A stretch of DNA of 64,000 bases from Undibacterium parvum (GTDB lineage: Bacteria > Pseudomonadota > Gammaproteobacteria > Burkholderiales > Burkholderiaceae_D), in the NCBI RefSeq assembly GCF_003955735.1, contig NZ_CP034464.1:1116001-1180000 (forward strand), given 5' to 3'. The translations under genes were made by a program, and so were the position numbers. Shown here piece after piece: positions 19,657 through 28,540 of this stretch. Every line of letters begins with the position of its first letter. Position 1 is the stretch's first letter. Under the pieces are notes generated by a model, which worked only from the letters and a program-made list of their open reading frames with translations, ran no database searches and was not told the origin of the DNA.

Positions 19657-21651
19657 ATGCCTACACCACTACCTGCGCTGACGCTGCGCCAGGCACGACT
19701 GCATTTGCAAGAGTATGGCCACTGCCCTTCCGGCATCATCAACGAGCGCCTGCTGCGTTCATGGCAGCGCAGTCTGGCAGCAGGTTTGCAGCCAGTTGGC
19801 GGCTTGCGCCAAACCGAGCACGCCAGTGGGGATGAACTACGCCAAGTGCTGGAACGCAACCATGAACTCTTGTCTTACTCGCGCCCAGTAATGGAATACC
19901 TGTTTGAGTCTGTGCGCGATAGCCAAAGCGTGGTGGTACTTGCCGACAATCGCGGCACCCTCATGCATACGCTGGGTGACGCAGGATTCTTAAACAAGGC
20001 AGAGCGTGTTGCCTTAGCCAGCGGCGCTTCCTGGCACGAGGATCATCGTGGCACCAATGCCATCGGCACCGCCTTGGCGGAGACCAGTGAAGTCGAGATT
20101 CACGGCGCCGAACACTTTCTCGAACATAACGGCTTTCTCACCTGCGCCGCCGCCCCTATCATGGCTGCCGATGGTAGTTTGATGGGAATACTCGATATTT
20201 CCGGCGATAGACACAGCGGCCATCCGCATACCTTAAATTTAGTCAGCATGGCGGTGCGCATGATAGAAAACCGCCTGATCGTGGCTGGCAGCAAGCGCCA
20301 GATTCGCCTGCATTTCCACGTACATCCAGAGGGGATAGGCACGATTGCCGAGGCGATCGTGGTGCTCTCGGAAGACGGCTGGATAATCGGTGCCAATCGT
20401 GCCGCGCTGGGCTTGCTGCATCTTGGCGCACACGACCTGGGCGCAGTACAAATTACCAGCGTGCTTAATGTACGCCTGGAACATCTGCTTTCTCAGCAGA
20501 ACGCACGCGCACCGCAAACAATTACGGTGCATAGTCATGACGGCACCCGGTTAGCCATGCAGGTACATCTGGATCACAGCGTACTGCCAGCCGTTTCACG
20601 CAGATCAACTGAGGCAGTTGCTACCCCTTATGCAGCTGAAGACGCCTTGTCTTTACTCGATAGCGGTGATCTGCGTTGGCGCAGTGCCGCCGAGAAAACC
20701 CGCCGCATTCTGGATAAGCCGATACCTTTGATTATTCAGGGCGAATCTGGCGTCGGCAAAGAGTTCTTTGCCAAGGCTGCGCATGACAGCGGGCCGCGCT
20801 GTAACGGGCCTTTTGTCGCGATTAACTGCGCGGCGATTCCGGAAAATCTGATAGAGGCCGAATTATTTGGCTATCAGCCCGGTGCCTTCACCGGGGCGCG
20901 ACGCGAAGGCAGTTTGGGCCGCTTGCGGGAAGCCAACGGTGGCACGCTGTTTCTCGATGAAATCGGTGATATGCCGCTCCCCATGCAAAGCAGATTATTA
21001 CGCGTGCTGCAAGAGCGCAGCGTCACGCCCTTGGGCGGCGGAAAAACAGTCGCAGTAGATTTTGCGCTGATCTGCGCCACCCACTGCAAATTGCGCGAGC
21101 AGGCAGAACAGGGCAAGTTTCGTTACGATCTGTACTACCGCATCAATGGCTTAACCGTGCAGTTGCCGGCCTTGCGCGAGCGCAGCGATTTTCAGGCTTT
21201 GACGACGCAAATTTTGCGTAGCCTCAGTCCCCAGCAAGAACTGCATCTGAAGCCAGGGCTGCTCGCGCAATTAGCTGCACATCCTTGGCCGGGCAATCTA
21301 CGCCAATATTCCAGCGTCTTACGCACTGCCATTGCGATGCTCAATCCAGATGAAACCGGTATCGAACTGGCGCACCTGTCAGATGATATCGTCGAGGATC
21401 TAATGCTGTCCGCGGCAGCGAATCAGGCCATCAATCCTGCTGTAAATCCCGCTATGAATGCTACTGTGAATACGGCTATAAATCAGGCGATAAATCAGAC
21501 CGGCGCGACGCTCCCTATCACTCAAAATCTAGAGCAACTTTCGCGCAAGGCGATCGAACTAGCCTTAAATTCTAGCCGAGGCAATATCAGTCAGGCGGCA
21601 CGCAGCCTTGGGATCAGCCGTCAAACGCTGTATCGCAAAATCAATCACTGA
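19657..21651 (+). CDS. Sigma54-dependent transcriptional activator (AcoR-like)
   Basis: Enhancer-binding protein that activates sigma54 promoters in response to a small molecule, probably an aldehyde, alcohol or acetoin. The N-terminal ~200 residues form a GAF-type sensor typical of AcoR (ASWHEDHRGTNAIGTALAE, HFLEHNGFLTCAAAPI), followed by a PAS-like segment (VVLSEDGWIIGANRAAL). The AAA+ domain carries Walker A GESGVGKE, the sigma54 contact loop GAFTGA, Walker B GGTLFLDEIGD and the arginine finger region. A Fis-type helix-turn-helix ends the protein (GNISQAARSLGISRQTLYRKI). The linker between AAA+ and helix-turn-helix contains an unusual Asn/Ala repeat. The start has GGAGACAAC before ATG. Divergent from its likely target. 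Confidence 0.93.
   Translation: MPTPLPALTLRQARLHLQEYGHCPSGIINERLLRSWQRSLAAGLQPVGGLRQTEHASGDELRQVLERNHELLSYSRPVMEYLFESVRDSQSVVVLADNRGTLMHTLGDAGFLNKAERVALASGASWHEDHRGTNAIGTALAETSEVEIHGAEHFLEHNGFLTCAAAPIMAADGSLMGILDISGDRHSGHPHTLNLVSMAVRMIENRLIVAGSKRQIRLHFHVHPEGIGTIAEAIVVLSEDGWIIGANRAALGLLHLGAHDLGAVQITSVLNVRLEHLLSQQNARAPQTITVHSHDGTRLAMQVHLDHSVLPAVSRRSTEAVATPYAAEDALSLLDSGDLRWRSAAEKTRRILDKPIPLIIQGESGVGKEFFAKAAHDSGPRCNGPFVAINCAAIPENLIEAELFGYQPGAFTGARREGSLGRLREANGGTLFLDEIGDMPLPMQSRLLRVLQERSVTPLGGGKTVAVDFALICATHCKLREQAEQGKFRYDLYYRINGLTVQLPALRERSDFQALTTQILRSLSPQQELHLKPGLLAQLAAHPWPGNLRQYSSVLRTAIAMLNPDETGIELAHLSDDIVEDLMLSAAANQAINPAVNPAMNATVNTAINQAINQTGATLPITQNLEQLSRKAIELALNSSRGNISQAARSLGISRQTLYRKINH
21420..21500 (+). 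repeat. Degenerate 12-bp tandem repeat inside the activator gene
   Basis: About seven imperfect 12-base units of the type AAT-CAG/CCT-GCG/GCT-ATA/GTA code for a run of N-x-A-(I/V/M) units (ANQAINPAVNPAMNATVNTA and onward). It forms the linker before the DNA-binding domain. Slippage could change its length between strains. Confidence 0.7.
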
Positions 21652-21898
21652 GCGCGATAAACTCAGTAGTCTATCCATTCAGCATGGCATGGCATGGTAT
21701 GCACTTTACCCAAGACCGCGCATGCCATCGCTGCGCTAGCGCCCCCTTTTTTACGACATTTTCGGGATAACAATTCCATGTAACCAGGCGGTCATTTTCT
21801 GACATTAAAATCCTTAGCCTTACCGGCTCATACTGATACATTTTCTGCGCGCCGGGTAAACACTTCTCTTTTTCACTTAGCGTTCACCGGACTCACCC

Positions 21899-23428
21899 AT
21901 GAAAAAAATACTTTGTACTCTCGTACTAGCGATGACGGCGGCGCAGGCCTATGCCGCCTATCCGGAAGATCTGAAATTGAGCAGCTGGAATACCATGTTG
22001 CTGCCTTTGAGCGCCTTTCCTAATTTTGGCCAACTGCAGCGCGCCCAACTGATCGCGCAAGCACCCTCGCTAGAGCAACAAGAAGTAGTGGCATTCCAGG
22101 AACTATTTGATAATCGCGCTTCGCTAGAATTACTGGCCAGCATGAAGTCCCGTTTTCCCTATCAAACCCCGGTCATCGGTCGCGCCAAAACTGGCTGGGA
22201 TAAGACCGAGGGAACTTGGCGTGACGCAGTGCCCGAAGACGGCGGCGTAGCGATCGTCAGTAAATGGCCGATCGCGGAAAAAATTCAATATCTCTACAAT
22301 GCTGCCGGTTGCGGTGATGATTTTCCTTCACTCAAGGGTTTTGCCTATGCCAAGATAGACCGCAAAGGCGAGTTCTATCATGTCATCAGCACCCACCTAC
22401 AATCGGAATCGTCTTGGGGGTGCAGCGGCAATGGTGGCCATGCAGCGATACGCCAGGCGCAACTGGCAGAAATTCGCAGCTGGATAGACCGCAAAGGCAT
22501 ACCCAATAGCGAGATGGTGGTAATCACAGGCGACTTCAACATCAACCGCTGGAATACCACCGAGTACCGCGCCATGCTGAGCACCCTGAATGTGCAAGAG
22601 CCGCGCTATGTCGGCGTACCGCACAGCTTTGATACGGTCAGCAACGGCGTTGCGCTGGAACGCTATGGTGCACGCACTGGCGACCCGCAAGAATATCTCG
22701 ATTACATTCTGATCGATCGCAGCCACCGCCAGCCTACGGTATGGCATAACCTGGCGATCGATCCGCCTTCACCGCAATGGAAGGTACAAGATGCCACCAG
22801 CAAACGCAGCTATACCTACACCGATTATTCCGATCACTATCCGGTGCAGGCTTTCGCCCGCGCCGATACCAGCACCCCGACTCACTCGTATGTCGATCAG
22901 GCCGGCAGTTATCGCCAAGTCGGCTTGCAAAATGTCGGTAACGGCCGCTGGTTGCAAAGTGCGGCAGACGCGCAAGGCTGGCTCAAGACCGATGCCGCCC
23001 AGTTCGGCGCGCCCCGCACACGTTTCAATTTATCGAATAATTTCTCCATGCGCGACAATGGCTGTTTGCGCTCGGGCGAGTATCTGCGTATAGAAAGATC
23101 CGATCTGGCCAACACTTTCCTGACCTGGTCGGGCGCACTCACTGCGAATCAGTACTCTTACTACAGCAGCCCGGGCAGCCTGCAAGCCGATCCGGAATTG
23201 CGCTTGATTAACGTGAGTAATCCTCAGGGCTGTCTGAAAGAAGGCGATCTGGTGGCTTTCAAGAGCTGGGCCAGAGCCGCCGATTACTATCTGAGCGCAT
23301 GGCCAGACGGCAGCTATAAAGACCGACTGTATGTGTGGACCAGCAGCCTAGGTTTGTACGAACAATTTCGCGTCCATTTACCCCTAAAACCTGGCAATTT
23401 AGACTGGCGCATGCAACTGGCTTACTAG
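21899..23428 (+). CDS. Secreted sphingomyelinase-like phosphodiesterase
   Basis: Exported enzyme of the endonuclease/exonuclease/phosphatase fold, closest in pattern to bacterial neutral sphingomyelinases (beta-haemolysin, SmcL, PlcC). It has a signal peptide (MKKILCTLVLAMTAAQAYA). The catalytic core covers roughly residues 20-330: LSSWNTMLLP, the Mg-binding Glu in VVAFQELFDNRA, GGVAIVSKWPI, HVISTHLQSE, the catalytic GDFNINRW and the terminal SDHYPVQAF histidine. The last ~170 residues (YRQVGLQNVGNGRWLQS onward) look like a beta-trefoil or lectin-like domain, which may bind membranes or glycans. Expected activity: hydrolysis of sphingomyelin or related phospholipids to release phosphocholine. 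Activity on a host membrane is inference. Monocistronic, with its own terminator. Confidence 0.85.
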   Translation: MKKILCTLVLAMTAAQAYAAYPEDLKLSSWNTMLLPLSAFPNFGQLQRAQLIAQAPSLEQQEVVAFQELFDNRASLELLASMKSRFPYQTPVIGRAKTGWDKTEGTWRDAVPEDGGVAIVSKWPIAEKIQYLYNAAGCGDDFPSLKGFAYAKIDRKGEFYHVISTHLQSESSWGCSGNGGHAAIRQAQLAEIRSWIDRKGIPNSEMVVITGDFNINRWNTTEYRAMLSTLNVQEPRYVGVPHSFDTVSNGVALERYGARTGDPQEYLDYILIDRSHRQPTVWHNLAIDPPSPQWKVQDATSKRSYTYTDYSDHYPVQAFARADTSTPTHSYVDQAGSYRQVGLQNVGNGRWLQSAADAQGWLKTDAAQFGAPRTRFNLSNNFSMRDNGCLRSGEYLRIERSDLANTFLTWSGALTANQYSYYSSPGSLQADPELRLINVSNPQGCLKEGDLVAFKSWARAADYYLSAWPDGSYKDRLYVWTSSLGLYEQFRVHLPLKPGNLDWRMQLAY

Positions 23429-23485
23429 ACTTTCAAGAGCAGCGTCCCAGTCGCCTCACCAATACACCAGCACCGCCCCACCACC

Positions 23486-23517
23486 GCCCGCCCATACATT
23501 GAGGCGGGCTTTTTTTT
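23486..23517 (+). terminator. Terminator of the sphingomyelinase-like gene
   Basis: GCCCGCC / GGCGGGC stem with a 10-base loop followed by eight Ts, 58 bases after the stop codon. Confidence 0.9.
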
Positions 23518-23520
23518 ACG

Positions 23521-23604
23521 GCATGCCTGCAGGCGCATATTCCATGCGGGTTTGCGGGCATGCACGGCTGTATGCCGCATGGAATATGCGCGCTGGCGGC
23601 ATGG
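23521..23604. repeat. R2 palindrome, divergent copy
   Basis: Shares the R2 arms GCGCATATTCCATGCGG and CCGCATGGAATATGCGC, but the centre differs from the other five copies (a second nested palindrome, GCGGGCAT / ATGCCGC) and extra outer arms CATGCC / GGCATG are present. It directly follows the terminator. With the R3 copy it fills the space before the DyP cassette. Confidence 0.8.
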
Positions 23605-23750
23605 GTTAAAAAAATCATCCCCCAGTCTATACAAAAGAATAAATTGACAACACATTATTCTCAGATCACTATGCTTCTGTTGGTGAATTCACCACTAAAT
23701 CGAGTCTTATGTTTTTGCTCCTAATCTCTCGTTCTTGTTTCATAAATATA

Positions 23751-23820
23751 GGCCTTAGGCAAAACCGCCCCAGCGTCGTTGTACTCGCCTAGCTGGAACA
23801 ATTTTGCATAAGTCCTAAAA
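23751..23820. repeat. R3 palindromic repeat, shortened copy
   Basis: Matches the reverse complement of the copy at 19273-19378 (GCCCCAGCGTCGTTGTACTCGCCT and CAATTTTGCATAAGTCCTAA) but lacks about 40 central bases. It ends 15 bases before the first gene of the DyP cassette, so any transcript from upstream carries the hairpin just before the ribosome site. Confidence 0.75.
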
Positions 23821-23834
23821 TAGAAGGATTATTT

Positions 23835-24554
23835 ATGTCGAATATTGCTGGCAAAGCCTATGCAATGAACGTGATCACACCGATACGTTCTTACACCACC
23901 TGGCTAAATAAATTCATTTTCTGGTTTGCGCTAAAAACCCCGTCTACCCTCAAGGGTTTGATCACGCTCTCTATCATCCATTACGCGCGTTGGGTCATCA
24001 TAGGCAAGCACCAGTTCCCGCATCTGGATGCGGCGCAGCCTAAAGAAAACTTAAAATATTCCTACATGCTGTTCTTTAGTAACTTCAATGGCAGTTGGGA
24101 TCAATACGTGGATTCCTTCACTTTTTCGATTCCGGGCGGCCTTGATATGTTTTGGAAATGGAATATACGCTACCCAAAATCGGTGGCATTGACGCCTTTC
24201 CATCGCTACATACGCTACAACCAGTTAGAGACCATCCATTACTACAACGCCTACCCGCTGGCAGCCTCTAACGACGTCAAGAGTGCCAAAGCAGTCAAGC
24301 AAGCATTGATCGCGTTTCAAGAGCATGCGCTCGACAACAGCGACGAAGCCTTCATGCAGCGCTACCGCGCCTTGTTGCGTGGCTTGCAGCATGATCTGGG
24401 CGACATGTACCCTACCCCTATCGTGAGTATGGCGGCAGCCCAGGTGCAAAGACGTGAAAACCGCCACAGCAAAAATGCGCAGAAAGAACTGGGGCTGCCC
24501 AACAGCGCCGCGAGTAATTCAACGACACAATCAGGAGCAGCACATGGCCAGTAA
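23835..24554 (+). CDS. Unknown protein, first gene of the DyP cassette
   Basis: 239 residues; I do not recognise a characterised family. There is no signal peptide. The N-terminus SNIAGKAYAMNVITPIR resembles that of the next gene product (SNVSGKAYALTVLSPIK). A second shared block is YSYMLFFSNFNGSWDQYVDSF, followed by a Trp, an FHRYIRYNQL segment and a YYNAYPL strand, which line up with YLVFSCNFYCG...YLRAMW...FIAYIKRCSL...LFFVG in the neighbour. The alternation of beta-like and helix-like stretches could fit a ferredoxin-like alpha+beta fold. The last 30 residues are polar and probably disordered. The ribosome site AGGA lies 8 bases before ATG, and the stop overlaps the next gene by 11 bases. 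It is probably translated together with the peroxidase. Confidence 0.85.
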   Translation: MSNIAGKAYAMNVITPIRSYTTWLNKFIFWFALKTPSTLKGLITLSIIHYARWVIIGKHQFPHLDAAQPKENLKYSYMLFFSNFNGSWDQYVDSFTFSIPGGLDMFWKWNIRYPKSVALTPFHRYIRYNQLETIHYYNAYPLAASNDVKSAKAVKQALIAFQEHALDNSDEAFMQRYRALLRGLQHDLGDMYPTPIVSMAAAQVQRRENRHSKNAQKELGLPNSAASNSTTQSGAAHGQ

Positions 24555-25245
24555 TGTCAGTGGCAAGGCCTATGCCTTGACGGTTTTATCGCCGATAAAA
24601 AATGCCTACACCCCTGAGCAAATCGCCTATGCCGATCTGGTCAGGGATAGACTACAAGCCTGGAACGATGAAGACAATAGCCCGATGGCGCTGGTACCCA
24701 ACACCTATTTGTGCCGTTATTTTGTGCTCGACGATGTGGTCAACCAGTCGCTGCCGGGCGGCGGCGCGCTCGATACCATCAGCGATTTTTTGCCGCTGGT
24801 ACCAGACCCGATACGCCGCTCTGCCTTGCCGTATGAAGATCATCTGCAATCGCGTTATCTGGTGTTTTCATGCAATTTTTATTGCGGGCCAGATGGCGAT
24901 CCGGATCCCTATCTGCGCGCCATGTGGAACAACATCAGCGCGCGCATCAAAGAGGTCTGGGGCTATTGCTATGGGTTTGAAGGCGTCAATTCGGCAGAGA
25001 CATTTATCGCCTATATCAAACGCTGCAGCCTGCCACCGGCTCTATTTTTTGTAGGATCGAATGACGATTCATTAGACGAGCAATTAAAAGCTCTGTATCT
25101 GAAACAAGAGTTCAGCAAATTTGCGGTTGAAAATCAGGGTCTGGATGCAGCTAGTTTAAAGATCAAATTACAAGCCTTCATGCAACGCGTCGCGCCAAAA
25201 AATCTGAGCGCACCGAGCTGGAGCGCTGGCCAATATAAACTGTAA
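24544..25245 (+). CDS. Unknown protein, second gene of the DyP cassette (paralogue)
   Basis: 233 residues, no signal peptide, no named family recognised. It shares the opening (V/I)SGKAYA(L/M)xV(L/I)(S/T)PI(K/R) and the central NF...Y...W...F..YI pattern with the preceding product, so the two look like a duplicated pair. It has an extra N-terminal region (QIAYADLVRDRLQAWNDEDNSPMALVPNTYLCRYFVLDDV) and a proline/glycine loop (SLPGGGALD). It starts inside the preceding gene with AGGAG 6 bases ahead of ATG, and the next gene begins 15 bases after its stop. A role with the peroxidase (substrate delivery, partner subunit or related oxidative enzyme) is inference from the tight linkage only. Confidence 0.85.
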   Translation: MASNVSGKAYALTVLSPIKNAYTPEQIAYADLVRDRLQAWNDEDNSPMALVPNTYLCRYFVLDDVVNQSLPGGGALDTISDFLPLVPDPIRRSALPYEDHLQSRYLVFSCNFYCGPDGDPDPYLRAMWNNISARIKEVWGYCYGFEGVNSAETFIAYIKRCSLPPALFFVGSNDDSLDEQLKALYLKQEFSKFAVENQGLDAASLKIKLQAFMQRVAPKNLSAPSWSAGQYKL

Positions 25246-25260
25246 TAGGAGGCAATGCGG

Positions 25261-26823
25261 ATGGACGCCCAATTAGACTTACTCGATATTCAAGGCAATG
25301 TGATACGCGCCTACGGCCGTTTCGGTTATCCGGTGGCGCGCTATGTTTTTCTAAATATACGCCATGCCAGCCAGGCGCGCGAACTGCTAGCCGCCATCAC
25401 CAGGCGCGTTACCACCTCGGTAGAATGGGGTAAGGCCGCTGGTCAAATCAAACAACCCGATTGGACCGTGAATGTGGCGTTTAGCTATCAGGGTTTAAAG
25501 GAACTGGAACTGCCGCGCTCGTCACTGATCGGCTTCTCGCCTGAGTTTGCGGCCGGCATGAAGCAGCGCAAAGATATCTTAGGCGACGACGGTGCCAGCG
25601 CGCCCGAGCATTGGGACCCGATCTGGCAAGGCAATCGCGAGCTACGCGAAAAAGACGTACACATCTTTATCTCATTGAATGCCCGCAACCAGACTCTGCT
25701 GGAACAAGGCTATGCCTGGCTCACGGCTCTGGTAAAAGAATTTTCCGATGCCGCCGTGATACTCGGCGGCCATGTCGGCGAAGATGGCGCTCTGCTAGAC
25801 TACCAGGATGTTCAAGTCCTCATGGAGAATGGCCAGCCCACCTCCAAAGAACACTTCGGCTATACCGACGGCATCGGTGACCCGGTATTTGTCGGCATGC
25901 CAGGCGACGCCATGAATAAAAACGGGCGCGGCAAACAAATGCCCGATGGTAGTTGGGAGCCGCTCGCCATCGGAGAGTTTTTACTCGGCCACATCGACGA
26001 AGCCAAAGAATATCCACCCGCACCGGAGCCGATTTTATTGGCGCGCAACGGCAGCTATATGGTGTACCGCAAGCTGCACGAAAATGTCGCCAGCTTCGAC
26101 GCCTATCTCGATGAGCACGCAAAAACATATCCGGGCGGTAAAGAGCTATTAGCCGCTAAATTTGTCGGCCGCTGGCGCGACAATGGCGCGCCACTTACTC
26201 GCGCACCAGACGCTGCCAGCAAGGCTAAATTTGACGCCGATTTTTCTATCGCCAATGATGCAGAAAAAGACGCACTACTGAGCAACTTCACCTACGACGC
26301 CGACATGAGCGGTGCCAAATGCCCGTTCAGTGCCCACATACGCCGCATCAATCCGCGCGCCTCGCTAGAGATGACGCAAGGCGCCACGCCCGGCTCTATG
26401 TGCCTCAACACCGGTGCCTTCGATACCCCCGGCGCGCTGGCCAACCGACGGCGCATCATACGGCGCGGCCTGCCGTATGGCGAGGCCAAAGACCGCAGCC
26501 GCAACGACGGCAATCACGGCATCATCATCATGATGCTCAACGCCGACATCGCTCGCCAGTTTGAATTCGTGCAGCAACAATGGGTGAATTACGGTAATGA
26601 CTTTAAGGCCGGCAACGACAAGGACGTGATACTCGGCAACCACAGCGCTGACGAGCGTTTCCCCAGCAAGGCGGTGTTACAGGTAGACCCGGAAGGCGAT
26701 CAAGCTCCGTACTTTCTCTCCAAGATCCCACGTCTGGTAGAGACCCGCGGCGGCGATTACTTCTTCGTCCCCAGCCTGACCGCCTTACGCATGATAGCGC
26801 GCGGCGTAGTCGACCCAACCTAA
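25261..26823 (+). CDS. DyP-type haem peroxidase
   Basis: Dye-decolourising peroxidase: oxidises bulky substrates with hydrogen peroxide through a haem. 520 residues, of the long class that begins with an LDIQGNV motif. Key residues: the distal Asp in GYTDGIGDP (the GxxDG signature, near 200), the proximal haem His in CPFSAHIRRINPR (near 355), RRIIRRGLPYG, and the C-terminal ADIARQFEFVQQQWVN strand-helix. No Tat or Sec signal, so probably cytoplasmic, and no encapsulin-targeting tail or encapsulin gene is near. AGGAGG is 8 bases before this ATG; an ATG six bases earlier is too close to it. Third gene of a tightly packed cassette with two unknown proteins. Confidence 0.93.
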   Translation: MDAQLDLLDIQGNVIRAYGRFGYPVARYVFLNIRHASQARELLAAITRRVTTSVEWGKAAGQIKQPDWTVNVAFSYQGLKELELPRSSLIGFSPEFAAGMKQRKDILGDDGASAPEHWDPIWQGNRELREKDVHIFISLNARNQTLLEQGYAWLTALVKEFSDAAVILGGHVGEDGALLDYQDVQVLMENGQPTSKEHFGYTDGIGDPVFVGMPGDAMNKNGRGKQMPDGSWEPLAIGEFLLGHIDEAKEYPPAPEPILLARNGSYMVYRKLHENVASFDAYLDEHAKTYPGGKELLAAKFVGRWRDNGAPLTRAPDAASKAKFDADFSIANDAEKDALLSNFTYDADMSGAKCPFSAHIRRINPRASLEMTQGATPGSMCLNTGAFDTPGALANRRRIIRRGLPYGEAKDRSRNDGNHGIIIMMLNADIARQFEFVQQQWVNYGNDFKAGNDKDVILGNHSADERFPSKAVLQVDPEGDQAPYFLSKIPRLVETRGGDYFFVPSLTALRMIARGVVDPT

Positions 26824-26870
26824 AACCCCACGCAGCTAAGCTGGGCTTTCACAAATCCGAAAAGTGGCAT

Positions 26871-26948
26871 GCCCCAGCGCGCATATTACATGCGGGCTGC
26901 AGGCCTATGTGGCTGGAAAGGCGCATGGAATATGCGCTGTGGCAGGGG
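26871..26948 (+). repeat. R2 palindrome (copy A)
   Basis: GCATATTACATGCG left arm and CGCATGGAATATGC right arm around GGGCTGCAGGCC, ending CTGTGGCAG. It lies 47 bases after the peroxidase stop. The rest of the 480-base gap up to the OmpA-family gene shows no gene, no terminator with a clear T run and no other repeat I can name. Confidence 0.85.
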
Positions 26949-27306
26949 GTATTTGAAATTTCAAATTACGCTGACTCCCGTTGGCCAGCGTATGTTTTAG
27001 CGAATTGCTGAAGCTGGACGTGTTTTCCGTCTAAGCAGCGGGCGTCAAGGAAAATGAAACCAATTGCAGATACCCGCCGACGTTGACAAGCGATCTGATC
27101 CCTGTAAACGTCAATGACGGCATCTTATTCGGAAAATATTACTTACTCACCGCTTCTAGTGGGGTGAACAGTAAAGCAAAAACACAAGTTTAAAGATATT
27201 CACTACATGAGGAAAAATTCTGTTTGCTTGCGGAAGCGACATAAGCAAACCTATCCAATGCGATGGATTTGCTTGTCACTGATAACCAAGGATTCTCGAT
27301 CTATGC

Positions 27307-28320
27307 CTAACTCCTAACCAATTCAACGCGACGGTTTTTAGCGCGGCCTTCTTCAGAGGAATTGTCACTTATGGGTTTGCTTGCGCCTAAGCCAACCGCG
27401 CTCAGGCGTGATGAGTCTATTTTCTGGCCAGTCAAAGCGCGCATCACAGACTGTGCTCGCGCTAACGACAAATTTTGATTGTGGTTCTTGTCTCCAATAT
27501 TGTCTGTGTGCCCTTCAATCTGCAAACGTAGCGTAGGTTGTGCGCGCAAAAGTTTAACTATTTCATCTACGGCGGCGAGACTTTCTTGGCGGATGACATC
27601 GCGATTAGTATCGAAAGACAAATACAAAGGCACATGCCCATCCTGTTTCAAGGCATTGGCCATATTGTCCGCCGTGAGCATTGCGACGGTCTGTTCCATC
27701 TCTTGTTCTTTGATGACTAGAAACTCGGTGAACCCGCCGTTTTGTGAGAGCGTGATCCAGACATTGCCTTGCGTAGTGCGTATCAAGTAAACATCATGTT
27801 CTTCCCACCCGCGTCTAGGAAGATGTGCTCGCTTTAACGTGTTCTCGTTATCTATTAAATTCTTTTCTTCCAGCCATTTTTCAGTTGGCAAGATCGTGTT
27901 GACCTTAACGCCGCCCATCGCTTTAATCACCTTCGTGTAGTTGCGCAAAAGGCCAAGGGCCGATAGGCCAGCCTTTTCATTGAGTACGGTACGGAAGGTA
28001 ATGCGTCCTTCCACTTGTCTTAGATTGGCGCCAGCGATTACGTAAGCTTGGTCAAATTTCTCATCTGAAGAGGAATAGCCTGTGCTGTTCGGGTTAGAAA
28101 AAAGTGCCGGCGTTTTGTCATCCACTTCTGTCATACCTGCAGGGTAGGATAAATAGGGAAAGGGCGGCAGTGCAATGCTGCTCATCGGCACAGATTCGAT
28201 ATTAAATGCTGCTGGTGCTGAGGCAGGTTTTGCTGGAGTGGCGGCGAAAGTTAGATTTACCGTAATGCAAAGACCGATGCTCGCAAGAACATAGTGGATT
28301 TTTTGCTGAAAAGTGGTCAT
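27307..28320 (-). CDS. OmpA-family peptidoglycan-binding protein
   Basis: Exported protein of 337 residues. It has a signal peptide (hydrophobic segment to about residue 27, ending LTFAATPA) and ends in an OmpA/MotB domain (residues ~215-337) with the peptidoglycan-binding pattern FDTNRDVI, LRLQIEGHTDNIG, NQNLSLARAQSVMRAL and GLGASKPISDNSSEEGRAKNRRVEL, including the DAP-contacting Asp and Arg. The middle ~180 residues (VPMSSIALPPFPYLSYP, TGYSSSDEKFDQAYVIAG) match the unnamed N-terminal part of such proteins. It probably anchors an envelope structure to the cell wall. Divergent from the lipoprotein/TadE-like genes, with which it may once have formed one functional unit. Confidence 0.88.
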   Translation of the reverse strand: MTTFQQKIHYVLASIGLCITVNLTFAATPAKPASAPAAFNIESVPMSSIALPPFPYLSYPAGMTEVDDKTPALFSNPNSTGYSSSDEKFDQAYVIAGANLRQVEGRITFRTVLNEKAGLSALGLLRNYTKVIKAMGGVKVNTILPTEKWLEEKNLIDNENTLKRAHLPRRGWEEHDVYLIRTTQGNVWITLSQNGGFTEFLVIKEQEMEQTVAMLTADNMANALKQDGHVPLYLSFDTNRDVIRQESLAAVDEIVKLLRAQPTLRLQIEGHTDNIGDKNHNQNLSLARAQSVMRALTGQKIDSSRLSAVGLGASKPISDNSSEEGRAKNRRVELVRS

Positions 28321-28540
28321 TGGTTTGTGCGCTTATAGTTAATGTTGGCTTGTCTGAGAAACATGAAATTTTACCAATAAAAAGACTAGCGCAAATTAAT
28401 AAAATTATTTCTTTTGTAACTTGTGTAACAACTGCAAGTATTTGTAAATATTAAAAAAACAATTTAATTGATGGTAAGATATTTTTAGTGATGTCGATAT
28501 GAGCGTCCCTCGATATTTCGTCTTCCATGAGGTGAATGCT

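Noticed and set aside
25261..26823. DyP peroxidase as encapsulin cargo
   Set aside because: No encapsulin shell gene nearby and the C-terminus (MIARGVVDPT) lacks a recognisable cargo-loading peptide.
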